Assembly: GCF_011297335.1 (NCBI RefSeq)
Contig: NZ_JAAOTJ010000001.1
Span: 310,001-374,000 of the forward strand
Origin: Catellatospora methionotrophica
GTDB taxonomy: Bacteria; Actinomycetota; Actinomycetes; Mycobacteriales; Micromonosporaceae
Reading direction: 5' to 3'
DNA length: 64,000 bases
A model generated the notes under the pieces. It did no database searches. It saw only the letters and a program-made list of their open reading frames with translations, and had not been told where the DNA came from. Positions 1 to 9,000 of this stretch are shown one piece after another. The stretch's first letter is position 1; each line of letters opens with the position of its first letter. Made by a program: the position numbers and the translations under genes.

Positions 1-1
1 G

Positions 2-742
2 GCCGAGCTGGGCATGGCGCTCCCGGCGGCCTTGGCGGGGCCGCTGGGACACGGCCCGATGCCCGCCGACCGGGCCGGGCTTGCCGGGCGCACGGACCGG
101 GCCGACGGCACGGGACGTCATCAGCGCGCGGGCCACGCCGACAGCCCCGGTCCTGGTGAGCGCGCGGGCCACGACCGGGATGACGGCACGACCGACGTCT
201 GCGAGTTCCGGCGCGAGGACGCGACCTGGCGACTGCGGTACGCGGGCCGCACCGTGCACCTGCCCGACGCCAAGGGCCTGCGCGACCTGCACGAGCTGCT
301 AAGCCACCCTGGCACGGACATCCCGGCCGTGGAGCTGGCCGACCCGTCCGGCGGCGCGACGGCTGTCGCGGCGCGGCGCATGGGCGCGGACCCGGTGCTG
401 GACGAGACCGCCAAGGCGCACTACCGGCAGCGGCTCACCCAGCTCGACGACGCGCTCGACGCGGCCGCCCGGCGTGACGACGCGGCCCGGCGGGCGGCGC
501 TGGAGTCCGAACGCGACGCGCTGCTGGTGGAGCTGCGGGCGGCGGCGGGCCTGGGCGGGCGCGACCGGCGGCTCGGCGACGACGGCGAGCGGGCCCGCAA
601 GGCGGTCACCGCCCGTATCCGCGACACCCTGCGCCGCCTCGACGAGCTGCACCCGGAACTGGCCGCGCACCTGCGCGAGAGCGTGTCCACGGGCAACGCC
701 TGCGGCTACCACCCGCGCACGGCGCTGCCCTGGCAGCTGTGA
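2..742 (+). CDS. C-terminal part of a large ATPase-type transcriptional regulator (partial)
   Basis: The reading frame is open to the left edge, so this is the last 246 residues of a longer protein. The N-terminal part seen here (about residues 1–60) is low-complexity Ala/Gly/Pro/Arg linker. After it comes a compact domain beginning near 'CEFRREDATWRLRYAGR', followed by a helical Arg/Glu/Ala-rich stretch and the ending 'GYHPRTALPWQL'. This arrangement (a small winged-helix-like segment, coiled helices, 'R-T-G-x-x-C-x-Y' type ending) is one I know from the C-termini of large actinobacterial AAA/LuxR-like ATPase regulators. The ATPase itself lies outside the window, so the function rests on that resemblance. 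The gene converges on the ABC permease gene with only 21 bp between them. Confidence 0.6.
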   Translation, partial: AELGMALPAALAGPLGHGPMPADRAGLAGRTDRADGTGRHQRAGHADSPGPGERAGHDRDDGTTDVCEFRREDATWRLRYAGRTVHLPDAKGLRDLHELLSHPGTDIPAVELADPSGGATAVAARRMGADPVLDETAKAHYRQRLTQLDDALDAAARRDDAARRAALESERDALLVELRAAAGLGGRDRRLGDDGERARKAVTARIRDTLRRLDELHPELAAHLRESVSTGNACGYHPRTALPWQL

Positions 743-763
743 CAGCGGCCAGGGCAGCGTCGC

Positions 764-1612
764 TCACTTGCGGTTGTACCGGTGCATGGTCAGCGTGCCG
801 AACACGACCAGGCACACCGCGCTCGCGACCAGCACCCAGGTGATCGCCCCGGCGTCGGGTGCCCCGGCCATCACCGAGCGCACCGCCGCGACCAGCAGCG
901 TGATCGGGTTGACGTCCACGAACGCCTGCAGCCAGCCGGGCATCGTGGTGGGCTGCACGAACACGTTGCTGAGGAAGGTCAGCGGGAACAGCACCAGCAT
1001 GCTGACGCCCATCACCGACTTCTCGCTGCGCAGGATGAGGCCGAACCAGGTCCAGATCCAGGAGAACGCGAACGAGAACACGACCAGCAGCCCGATCCCG
1101 GCGGCCACGCCCATGACGCCGCCGCCGGGGCGGAAGCCGAGCACCAGGCCGACGCCCATGATGACCAGCGCGGCCAGCACGTAACGCAGCAGGTCGCCGA
1201 GGATCATGCCGACGAGCGCGGCGGGCCGCCATACGGGCAGGGTGCGGAAGCGGTCGAAGACGCCCTTCTCGATGTCGGTGTTGAGGCCGACGCCGGTGTA
1301 CATCGTGATCATGACGACGCTGGTGACCATGATGCCTGGCAGCAGGTACTGCAGGTACTCGCGCGGCGAACCGGCCAGTGCGCCGCCGAACAGGTACGTG
1401 AACATCAGCGTCATGATGATCGGGAACATCGTGACGTCGAACAGCTGCTCGGGCACGTGCTTGATCTTCAGCATGGCGCGCCAGCCGAAGGTCAGCGACG
1501 CCGACAGCGGGCCGGGCCGCCGCGGCTTCTCGCCGGGCGCGAGCACCGCGGCGATGCTCTCCGCCGAGGGCGTGTACGCCGTGGACTCCGGTGCGACGGT
1601 CGTCGTGCTCAC
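764..1612 (-). CDS. ABC-2 type exporter permease (DrrB-like)
   Basis: Integral membrane subunit of a two-component drug/lipid-type exporter, 282 aa. A hydrophilic N-terminus of about 50 residues precedes about six hydrophobic segments, the ABC-2 permease plan. The motif '[17 protein letters not shown]' (near residue 115) matches the cytoplasmic coupling helix of DrrB-like permeases. The GTG start at 1612 is chosen because its GTGA overlaps the TGA of the upstream ATPase gene by 4 bp, a classic translational coupling. It acts in the plasma membrane with the ATPase encoded at 1609–2631. The substrate cannot be told from sequence; daunorubicin-type families export diverse hydrophobic compounds. 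Confidence 0.88.
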   Translation of the reverse strand: MSTTTVAPESTAYTPSAESIAAVLAPGEKPRRPGPLSASLTFGWRAMLKIKHVPEQLFDVTMFPIIMTLMFTYLFGGALAGSPREYLQYLLPGIMVTSVVMITMYTGVGLNTDIEKGVFDRFRTLPVWRPAALVGMILGDLLRYVLAALVIMGVGLVLGFRPGGGVMGVAAGIGLLVVFSFAFSWIWTWFGLILRSEKSVMGVSMLVLFPLTFLSNVFVQPTTMPGWLQAFVDVNPITLLVAAVRSVMAGAPDAGAITWVLVASAVCLVVFGTLTMHRYNRK

Positions 1613-2631
1613 GCGGCCACCTCCGTGCCGGTAGCGGCCTTGGCGGCCTTGTCGGTCAGGGCCAGGAAGACCTCGTCGAGGCTGGGCTGGCCGAGGGAGA
1701 ACTCGTCGACGACGATGCCCGCCCCGGCCAGCTCGGCCAGCGCCCGGGAACCGGCCGCTGCGGCGTCCACGGCCGCGCCCGAGCCGCCGACGCGCGCGGT
1801 CAGCGCGACCGGATCGGCCTCCGGCTGCACGGTCGTGTCCAGCACCTTGGCCAGCAGGCGCTCGGCCTCCGGCCGCTGGGCCGCGTCGCGCAGCCGCAGG
1901 TGCACGGTGCCCGCCCCGATCGAGGACTTGAGCTGGCCCGGCGTGCCCTCGGCGATGACCCGGCCCTCGTCGATGACCGCGATCCGGCCCGCGAGCTGGT
2001 CGGCCTCGTCGAGGTACTGGGTGGTCAGCAGCACCGTGGTGCCCTGCGCCACCACCGCGCGGATGATCTCCCACACCTGGTTGCGGCTGCGCGGGTCCAG
2101 GCCCGTCGTCGGCTCGTCCAGGAACAGCAGGTCCGGGGTGTTCAGGATGCTGGCGGCGATGTCGATACGCCGCCGCATGCCGCCGGAGTACTTCTTCACC
2201 TGCCGGTCGGCGGCCTCGGTCAGCCCGAACGCGGCCAGCAGCTGCGCGGCGCGCTCGCGGGCGACCGGTCGGCGGTAGCCGAGCAGCCTGCCGAGCAGGA
2301 CCAGGTTCTCGGTGCCGGTCAGGTCCTCGTCGACGGAGGCGAACTGGCCGGTGAGGCTGACGCGGGTGCGTACCGCGTCGGCCTCGGTGCGCAGGTCGTG
2401 CCCGAACACCCGGGCCTGTCCCCCGTCCGGGCGCAGCAGCGTGGCCAGCATGCGCACCGCCGTGGTCTTGCCCGCCCCGTTGGGCCCGAGCAGGCCGTAC
2501 ACCGTCCCGGCGGGGACCGCCAGGTCGAGCCCGTCCACCGCCCGGGTCTTGCCGAACGTCTTGACCAGTCCGGAGGTCTCCACCGCCAGGCTGGTGCTGT
2601 TCACCGCCATCACATTCCTCTCGTCGCCCAC
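1609..2631 (-). CDS. ABC exporter ATP-binding subunit (DrrA-like)
   Basis: Cytoplasmic ATPase of the exporter whose membrane subunit follows immediately, 340 aa, the usual DrrA length. Walker A 'GPNGAGKTT' lies near residue 50, the signature 'YSGGMRRR' near 145 and Walker B '[16 protein letters not shown]' near 167, followed by the H-loop region '[17 protein letters not shown]'. A C-terminal region of about 100 residues after the nucleotide-binding domain is the DrrA-type extension. All catalytic motifs are intact. It is the first gene of a two-gene operon transcribed leftward and coupled by a 4-bp overlap. A resistance or self-protection role is typical of the family but there is no biosynthetic cluster in the window to point to a substrate. 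Confidence 0.92.
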   Translation of the reverse strand: MGDERNVMAVNSTSLAVETSGLVKTFGKTRAVDGLDLAVPAGTVYGLLGPNGAGKTTAVRMLATLLRPDGGQARVFGHDLRTEADAVRTRVSLTGQFASVDEDLTGTENLVLLGRLLGYRRPVARERAAQLLAAFGLTEAADRQVKKYSGGMRRRIDIAASILNTPDLLFLDEPTTGLDPRSRNQVWEIIRAVVAQGTTVLLTTQYLDEADQLAGRIAVIDEGRVIAEGTPGQLKSSIGAGTVHLRLRDAAQRPEAERLLAKVLDTTVQPEADPVALTARVGGSGAAVDAAAAGSRALAELAGAGIVVDEFSLGQPSLDEVFLALTDKAAKAATGTEVAA

Positions 2632-2684
2632 GTCAGCGGCCGGGTCGCACGGTGCACCGACCCCGCCACCCGATAGGCGCCAGA

Positions 2685-2713
2685 CGCCCCGCCAGATCGG
2701 ATCTGGCGGGGCG
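2685..2713. terminator. Perfect 13-bp hairpin downstream of the GH43 gene
   Basis: Arms 2685–2697 and 2701–2713 (CGCCCCGCCAGAT and its exact complement) are separated by 3 nt; a further CAG/CTG pairing sits outside a one-base bulge. It lies 50 bp past the stop of the leftward GH43 gene and just before the ABC operon start. No U-tract follows on either strand. Confidence 0.6.
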
Positions 2714-2762
2714 CTGGAGCCGCCACCCGGTCAACCGAGCGCGGGCGGCGAGCGGAAACGGG

Positions 2763-4682
2763 TCAGCCGAACACGCGCAGCTCGTAGATGCGGGTGGCGA
2801 TGTCGGCGTTCTGGGCCGGGGTGCCGACGTTGAGGCGGACGTAGCGGCCGGTGACGTTCACGGGGTGGGTGCTGGTCGCCGCGGTGTTTGCGGTGACGTT
2901 GACGGCCTGCGTCCAGGTCACCCCGTCGGCCGATACCGCGATGGTGAAGGCCCTGGTGTTGAAGGTCGACGACTCCCCGCCGGCCTGGGCGTGGGCGACC
3001 TCGAACCGGTTGATGGCCCGCGTCGCGCCGAGGTCGACGCGCAGCCACGCCCCGGACACGGCCGAGCAGAACTTGTCGGCGTTGCCGCCGTTGACGGCGC
3101 CGTTCACGGCCTTCTCCGGGCCTTCGGACGCGGTGCACGGGGTGGTGCCGGTCGCCGGGCGGTTCAGCGCCAGGTTGGTCCCCGCGCCGACGGGCGGGCC
3201 GACCGCGACGTTGTCGAAGGCGGCAGCGGCGTTGAACACCCGGACGCCGGTCGCGCCGGTGCCGTAGGTGCCGTCCGTGACGCTGATCTTCGGCGTGGCC
3301 ATGTCGTCGACGTACACCTTGATCGATGATCCGATCGCGGTGACCCGCAGCCGGTAGGTCGTGCCGACGGCGACGGTCATGGCGGGGGCCGCCAGCTGGG
3401 TCCAGTTGTTGTTGACCCGGCCGAGCACGACCCGGCCCGCCGGGCTGATGCCCGCGTAGTAGCCGGTGTAGGCGTCGGCGCCGGTGCCCGCGTTGGTGAC
3501 CCGGAAGATCAGCCCGGCGTCGCCGCCGCCCGAGGTCACGGTCACGTCGGCGTCGTAGGTGAGGTCGCCGAAGTTGGTGTCCAGCAGCGCCTTGCCGCCC
3601 AGCGAGCTTCCGGCCGTGTACCGGCCGCCGGTGGCCGCGAAGGAGCCGCCGTAGGTGCGCCAGCCGTAGGCGTTGTTGTCGGCGAAGTTGTCGCGCACCC
3701 GCATGGTCACCGGGGCGATCGTGCCGTCGGCGTTGAAGACCATCCGGTCGTACGCGAGCTGCCGGTGGTTGCCGTCGGTCTCACTGAGCGGGCGGCGGTG
3801 GTAGACGATGTACCAGGTGTCGGTGCCCGGGACGTTGACCACCGAGTTGTGCCCGGAGCCGCGCGCCACGGCGGAGTCCTGCGCGAGCACCCGACCCAGC
3901 CGGGTGAACGGGCCCAGCGGCGAGTTCGCGATGGCGTACGCGACGGAGTAGTCGGGGCCGGTCCAGCCGCCCTCGGACCACATCAGGTAGTACTTTCCGT
4001 TGCGCTTGAACATCTGCGGGCCCTCGGTGTAGCCCGCGGGCGTGATCTCCTTGTAGACGCTGCCGTCGGGGTGCGTGCCGAGGCTGATCATGTCCGCGTT
4101 GAGCTTGACCACGTTCGCGTGGCCCCAGCCGCCGTAGTACAGGTAGGCCTGGCCGTCGTCGTCGATGAAGACGTCCTGGTCGATGGGCTGCGCCCCGTTC
4201 TGGAACTGGGCGATCAGCGGGCGGCCCAGCGCGTCGACGTACGGGCCCTGGGGCTGGCTCGCCACGGCCACGCCGATGCCGCCGAGGCTGCTGTTGTTCT
4301 GGATGTCGTTGGCCGCGAAGTACAGGTAGTACTTGCCGTTGCGCTGGATCGGCGCGGGCGCCCACATGGCGTACGCCGCCCAGGAGACGTTCGCCTTGGT
4401 CAGCACGTTGGCGTGTTTGGTCCAGTTGACGAGGTCGGTCGAGGAGAACGCGTCGAGGTAGGTCTGCTCGGCGTAGCTCTTCGACGTCGTCGGGAACACC
4501 CAGAAGCGGTCGCCGTAGACGACGGTGTCGGGATCGGCGTACCAGCCGTCGGCGAACGGGTTGCCCGCCTCGCTGGTGGTGTAGTCCGGCGGCGCGGCGG
4601 GGGCCGCGGGCGCGCCGAGCAGCATGCCGGCGAGGACGGCGAGCAGGGTGGTGACGGCGATGCGGCGGGGACGGTGGCCCAT
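2763..4682 (-). CDS. Secreted GH43-type glycosidase with laminin-G-like and F5/8 type C domains
   Basis: Predicted extracellular hemicellulose/arabinan-degrading enzyme, 639 aa. Residues 1–30 are a signal peptide (Arg cluster, hydrophobic core, 'APAA'). The five-bladed propeller GH43 domain follows (about 40–340): 'WYADPD' supplies the candidate base Asp50, 'DQDVFIDDDGQAYLYYGG' the pKa-tuning Asp and 'YTEGPQMFKRNGKYYLMW' the acid Glu. Next is a beta-sandwich region (about 345–500, 'RDNFADNNAYGWRTYGG') of the laminin-G/DUF1080 type. The C-terminus ('NLALNRPATG...' to 'IYELRVFG') is an F5/8 type C (CBM32-like) carbohydrate-binding domain. The ATG at 4682 is preceded by GAGGGAGA, better placed than the in-frame codon 42 bp upstream. 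GH43 substrate specificity (xyloside, arabinofuranoside or galactan) cannot be read from these motifs. Confidence 0.87.
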   Translation of the reverse strand: MGHRPRRIAVTTLLAVLAGMLLGAPAAPAAPPDYTTSEAGNPFADGWYADPDTVVYGDRFWVFPTTSKSYAEQTYLDAFSSTDLVNWTKHANVLTKANVSWAAYAMWAPAPIQRNGKYYLYFAANDIQNNSSLGGIGVAVASQPQGPYVDALGRPLIAQFQNGAQPIDQDVFIDDDGQAYLYYGGWGHANVVKLNADMISLGTHPDGSVYKEITPAGYTEGPQMFKRNGKYYLMWSEGGWTGPDYSVAYAIANSPLGPFTRLGRVLAQDSAVARGSGHNSVVNVPGTDTWYIVYHRRPLSETDGNHRQLAYDRMVFNADGTIAPVTMRVRDNFADNNAYGWRTYGGSFAATGGRYTAGSSLGGKALLDTNFGDLTYDADVTVTSGGGDAGLIFRVTNAGTGADAYTGYYAGISPAGRVVLGRVNNNWTQLAAPAMTVAVGTTYRLRVTAIGSSIKVYVDDMATPKISVTDGTYGTGATGVRVFNAAAAFDNVAVGPPVGAGTNLALNRPATGTTPCTASEGPEKAVNGAVNGGNADKFCSAVSGAWLRVDLGATRAINRFEVAHAQAGGESSTFNTRAFTIAVSADGVTWTQAVNVTANTAATSTHPVNVTGRYVRLNVGTPAQNADIATRIYELRVFG

Positions 4683-4931
4683 CGGCTCTCCCTCGGGGTC
4701 GGGTCGGCTTCGTTCACGTTCCATCTCGAATCAACGAAACCGAACACACGGGAACGTGGAAAGTGGCCGCCGTACCACCGGCTGACACTATACGTCGACA
4801 CATGCCGATGTGGCGATACAGCGAGCACTTCCCTGCGACACGGGCGAACCGGCGATTACACCGATGCCGACGGCGGGCCGCTGCTCCGATGCTCGTTGGC
4901 ACTACGGCACCGTCCCCACGAAGGGCTCCCC
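4683..4931. promoter_or_regulatory. Divergent intergenic region between GH43 and lipase genes
   Basis: These 249 bp must hold the promoters of both divergent secreted-enzyme genes. It is less GC-rich than its flanks. The only symmetry I see is a weak inverted repeat CACAT-GCCG-ATGTG at 4799–4812. No convincing LacI- or AraC-type operator was recognised. Confidence 0.3.
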
Positions 4932-5606
4932 ATGCGTATCCGCCAACGCCTCATCGCCGTCGGCGCGGCCCTGGTCGCCGCCGCGGCACTCGTGGTCGCC
5001 CCGGCCGCACCCGCGAACGCGGCGACCAGCACCCCGGTCATCTTCGTACACGGCTTCATCGGCAACAGCTCGAACTGGACGACCGCACTGTCGGTCTTCC
5101 GGGCCGGCGGCTTCACCCGCCTCTACACCTACGACTACAACTGGGCCGGGTCCAACCAGATCAGCGCGGCCGGGCTGCGCGACAAGGTGAACCAGGTCAA
5201 GGCGCAGACCGGCGCGTCGAAGGTCGCCATCGTCAACCACTCGATGGGCGGCCTGGTCACCCGCTGGTACCTGGAGGAGATGGGCGGCTCGGCCAACGTC
5301 AGCCACGTCGCGTCCATCGCGGGCGCGAACCACGGCACCACGTACGCCGGGGCATGCCTGATCAACGTCTCGTGCATCGAGATGTATCCGGGCTCGCTGT
5401 TCCTGCTCGACCTCGCCGACGGGGACGAGACGCCCGGCACCGCCAAGTACCGCACCTGGTACTCGGCCTGCGACGGCATCATCATCCCGTACACCAGCAC
5501 CCGGCTGGACGGGGCGACCAACACCAACGTGCTGTGCGAGACCCACCTCGGATTCCTCACCAACACCAGCGTGCTGACCCAGATCCGCGGCTTCATCGCG
5601 GCCTGA
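4932..5606 (+). CDS. Secreted lipase/esterase of the alpha/beta hydrolase fold
   Basis: Extracellular lipase, 224 aa, the small Streptomyces/Bacillus LipA-like size. The signal peptide covers residues 1–30 with cleavage after 'PANA'. The oxyanion strand 'VIFVHGF' is at 36–42. The nucleophile is Ser104 in 'NHSMGG', a G/A/N-x-S-x-G elbow typical of this family. The acid Asp is probably in 'SACDGIIIPYTS' and the catalytic His in 'CETHLGF'. Cys pairs in the mature protein fit an exported, disulfide-bonded enzyme. The ATG at 4932 has GAAGGG about 6–8 nt upstream. The gene is divergent from the GH43 gene and ends at a strong hairpin. Confidence 0.9.
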   Translation: MRIRQRLIAVGAALVAAAALVVAPAAPANAATSTPVIFVHGFIGNSSNWTTALSVFRAGGFTRLYTYDYNWAGSNQISAAGLRDKVNQVKAQTGASKVAIVNHSMGGLVTRWYLEEMGGSANVSHVASIAGANHGTTYAGACLINVSCIEMYPGSLFLLDLADGDETPGTAKYRTWYSACDGIIIPYTSTRLDGATNTNVLCETHLGFLTNTSVLTQIRGFIAA

Positions 5607-5616
5607 CCACCGGACA

Positions 5617-5649
5617 CGGCGCTCCCCGCAGCCCGGGCGGGGAGCGCCG
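5617..5649. terminator. 13-bp perfect hairpin between convergent lipase and TRYPCO1 genes
   Basis: Arms 5617–5629 (CGGCGCTCCCCGC) and 5637–5649 are exact complements with a 7-nt loop. It sits between the stop codons of two convergent genes (5606 and 5656), so it can terminate both. Confidence 0.75.
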
Positions 5650-5655
5650 CCGCGT

Positions 5656-6012
5656 CTACTCCCCCGCCTGCCGGGGCGCCGGAATCGGGCCGCGCTCCGG
5701 ACCTGACCACTCCATGGTGAGGGTCAGGTGCCCCTCGCTGGCCGCCTTGGCGATCACCACCCCGGACTCGGCCGTGATCTTGATGCCGATCTCGACGGTG
5801 AACTTGTCCGGCCGCCGGGGCAGCGAACCGATCTGGTCGGTCACCGTCTGGATCACCGGGCGCAGCCGGCTCATCATCGTCTGGAAGCTGTCGCGGGCGG
5901 TGGTGATGTGGTCGCCGACGCCCGCCGCGACCAGCTCGTCACGGTCGCCGTCACTCGGCTCGACCAGCAGTTGCGTGCCGTCCTCGAGGGTCACTTCGAT
6001 CAGCGGTTGCAT
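5656..6012 (-). CDS. TRYPCO1-domain protein (CU044_2847 family)
   Basis: Small cytoplasmic protein of 118 aa. It has an N-terminal 'LIEVTLEDGTQLLVEPS' beta-hairpin, a central helix 'DSFQTMMSRLRPVIQTVTDQI' and a C-terminal pair of strands 'FTVEIGIKITAESGVVIAKAASEGHLTLTMEW'. This is the pattern of the trypsin-co-occurring domain 1 family, described next to trypsin-like peptidases in predicted NTP-dependent conflict systems. It is the downstream gene of a leftward pair: only 2 bp separate its start (6012) from the stop of the trypsin–nSTAND gene (6015), so the two are almost certainly cotranscribed. Its biochemical role is unknown; partner, substrate or regulator of the peptidase module are all possible. 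Confidence 0.82.
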   Translation of the reverse strand: MQPLIEVTLEDGTQLLVEPSDGDRDELVAAGVGDHITTARDSFQTMMSRLRPVIQTVTDQIGSLPRRPDKFTVEIGIKITAESGVVIAKAASEGHLTLTMEWSGPERGPIPAPRQAGE

Positions 6013-6014
6013 GG

Positions 6015-9000
6015 TCAGCCTTTCCAGCCGGGGCAGAGGTCCTCGTCGTCGGGGTGGATGGCGGCATGCTCCCGCTCAGCCGCGGTCAGCCCACGCCCGA
6101 CGATGTCGCACAGGTGCTGCCGCCAGCCCTGCGGATCGAGGTCGAACCGCTGCACGCCGAACGCGGTGCCGCTGACCGTCAGCGTGGTGCCGGCGCCGTC
6201 GATGCTGCTGCGCTCCAGGCCCTGGAAGTCCCGCGACTTGGGCAGCACCAGTGTGGACAGCACCTTCGCCGTGCCGATCTCCCACACCCGGAACTGCTCG
6301 CCACTCTGCAGGTAGATCAGGCCGCCGCGCAGCGCGTGCATCCGGCAGCACGATTCGATCAGCGTGTTCTGCGGCGCGGTCACCGTCGACACCGGCTGGC
6401 CGAGCATGTCCACGACCCGGACCTGGCCGCGTTCGCCGAGCACCGCGATGAGGTCCCCGGCCGGATCGAACGCGACCTGGCGTACGCTCTGCAACCCGTC
6501 GACGGAGAACGCGCCCAGCCGCTCGCCGGTGTCGGCGTTCCACATCGCGATGTCCGCATCCGAGGTGTTCACCGCCAGCACCTGCCGGGCCGTGTCGTAC
6601 GCGCAGGTGCCGGTCTGCGACCGGGGATCGACGCCGTCGGCGACGGTCGGGGTGACCGGCTCCAGCGGGCGCAGGCTCGGATACTCCCAGCGCCGGATCA
6701 CGCTGCCGTTGAAGTGCACCAGCATGCTGTCCGTACGCACGATGCACGCCCAGCCGAACCCGGTCCCACCGGTCGGCGGCGGCAGGCCGGGGCTGGGCGG
6801 CGTGGCCAGCTCGTGCCGGACCCGGCTCGGGTCGGCCGGGTCGCGCAGCGACAGCCTGGTGTGGGAGTCGTCCGCGGTGAACAGGTAGCGGTCGTCGGCG
6901 ATCAGCACCCGCTCCTGGGCGGGCAGGTCCGCGGTGATCCTGCGGCCCGAGGCCAGGTCCCACAGCCGGACCGGACGAGCCGCCCGCGCCACGGCCAGCG
7001 GGCCGATCAGGTCGACCGGTTCCGCGTCGTAGGCGGTCAGGTCGGCGCCGAGCTGCGTGAGGCTGTCGCGCGCGACGTCGGCGAGCACCACACCACCGCC
7101 CCCGGCGTACGCCACCAGCCAGCCCCCGGCGTGCGGCACGGCGACCGGCACGACCCGGTCGCCGAAGTCCTGAACGCCCAGCGGCAGCGCCAGCGTGGTC
7201 GCCTCACCGGTGTCGGTGAGCACGACCTGGATACGCTGACTTCCGGCCGCGTCCACATCCCAGGGCATGGCGAGCATGACCTCGCCCGCCGGGTCGAACC
7301 CGAGCTGGTTGCCGAACGCGCCCAGGCACGACGTGGTGAGCTTCCCGGCCTCCCGCATACCGGGCAGGGCGTACAGGCGCATCGCCGTCCGGTTGGTGGA
7401 CTTCGGGCAGCGGACCAGCCGGGTGCCGTCCGGGCTGACGCCCACCACGTCCTCGGTGATCCTCTGTACGACGCGGCCGGTCTTGACGTCCCAGACCTCG
7501 GTGTCGTCGAACTCCCGTTTGACGAGCACGGTGCCGGCATCCGGACCGAACCAGGCGGCGGTCGCGCCGACCTGCGGCAGCTCGGTGTCGGTGTCGGTGC
7601 CCAGGTCCCAGATCACGGTCCGGACCGGGTCCTCCGGGCGGGGCTGCACGCTCAGCAGCAGCGCCTGCCCGGACGGGTCGAACCGCTCCAGCCTGACCTT
7701 GTAGGTGAACTTGCGGGTCAACCGCCGCCCGTCGGGCTGGACGGCCGTCACCGTGTCCGCGCCGACGAAGGCCAGCCGGGTGCCCGACCGGTCGGTGACG
7801 ACGCTCTGCGCCCGGTCCGCCAGCTGCTCGGCAACCGGCCGACCGGCACCGTCCAGCCGCCACCGGCGCAGGTCGCGGCCTGCCGTGAGCAGTGACGGAG
7901 GGTCGGACATGACCGCCATGCCCGTCACGTCGCCGGTGTCGGGCAGGATGCGCTTGACCTGGTTGAACTGTGCGTACACCTGGAAGAGGGCGCTGGTCGA
8001 CTCGGGCAGCACCTTGCTCTGGTAGGCCGTCAGCGCGGTCAGCGCCGCCTTGTCGGGATCGGTCGACAGATGCCGCGTCGCCTCGGCCGCCAGGTCGCGG
8101 GCGCTGAATTCCCGCACCTGCGCCTGCAACTCCGCGTTGGCATCCTGCAGGAAGTAGGCGGATACACCGGTCGCGACCAGCAGCATCACCAGGGCGGCGG
8201 CGGCCGAGCGCCAGGCCCAGGTGAACCGGCGGCTGCGCTGCCGGCTGGCCAGGATGAAGTCGCGGTCGGCCGGGGTGAGGTCGTCGCCGTTGGTACGCAG
8301 CCAGGTGCGGGCCGCCTCCAGCCGCGCGCCGCGCAGTGGCTCCTGCTGCTCGCGGCTGACCCGCAGGGTCTCGTACCACTGCCAGAACTCGGCCGACTCC
8401 CTGAGCCAGTCCTCCAGCCGCTGCCAGCGGCGGGTCAGCGCGTCGTGGGTCAGTTCGTAGGTGACCGCGCCGGTGTCGCGGTCCTGCGACGTGACGACGA
8501 GCCGGGCGGCGGCGAGTTCGCGCGCGACGGCCAGCATCGGCGGGGTCAGCTCCTGGGCGCGCACCGGGCGGCGCAGCGCGGTCCCGGCCGCGGTCGGCTG
8601 CACCAGCCGCAGCATCAGCGCGCGCACCGCGGGCAGCTCGGCCTGCGGGATCCGTTCCCGCAGCACCTCCTCGGCGTACCCGGCGATGACGCCGCCGACC
8701 CCGCCGAGCGTGTCGTACGTTTCGTGGGTCAGCACGTCGCCGGGCTCGGAACGCCACAGCCGTTCCAGCAGGAACTCGACCATCGGCAGCGCGCCCGCAG
8801 TCGCGCCCGCGTCGGTGAGGATGCGGTCGGCGAGGCGGGGCTCGGCCGCGCGGCCCGCTGCCGACAGCGGCCCCTCGACGGCCTCGCGCAGCCCGTCGCC
8901 GGTCAGCGGGGCCAGGTAGGTGATCGCGTGCGTCCATGCCGGACCGAGCTCGGACAGGGCCGCGGCCTGATCGAGGAAGTCCGAGCGCAGCGTGACGATG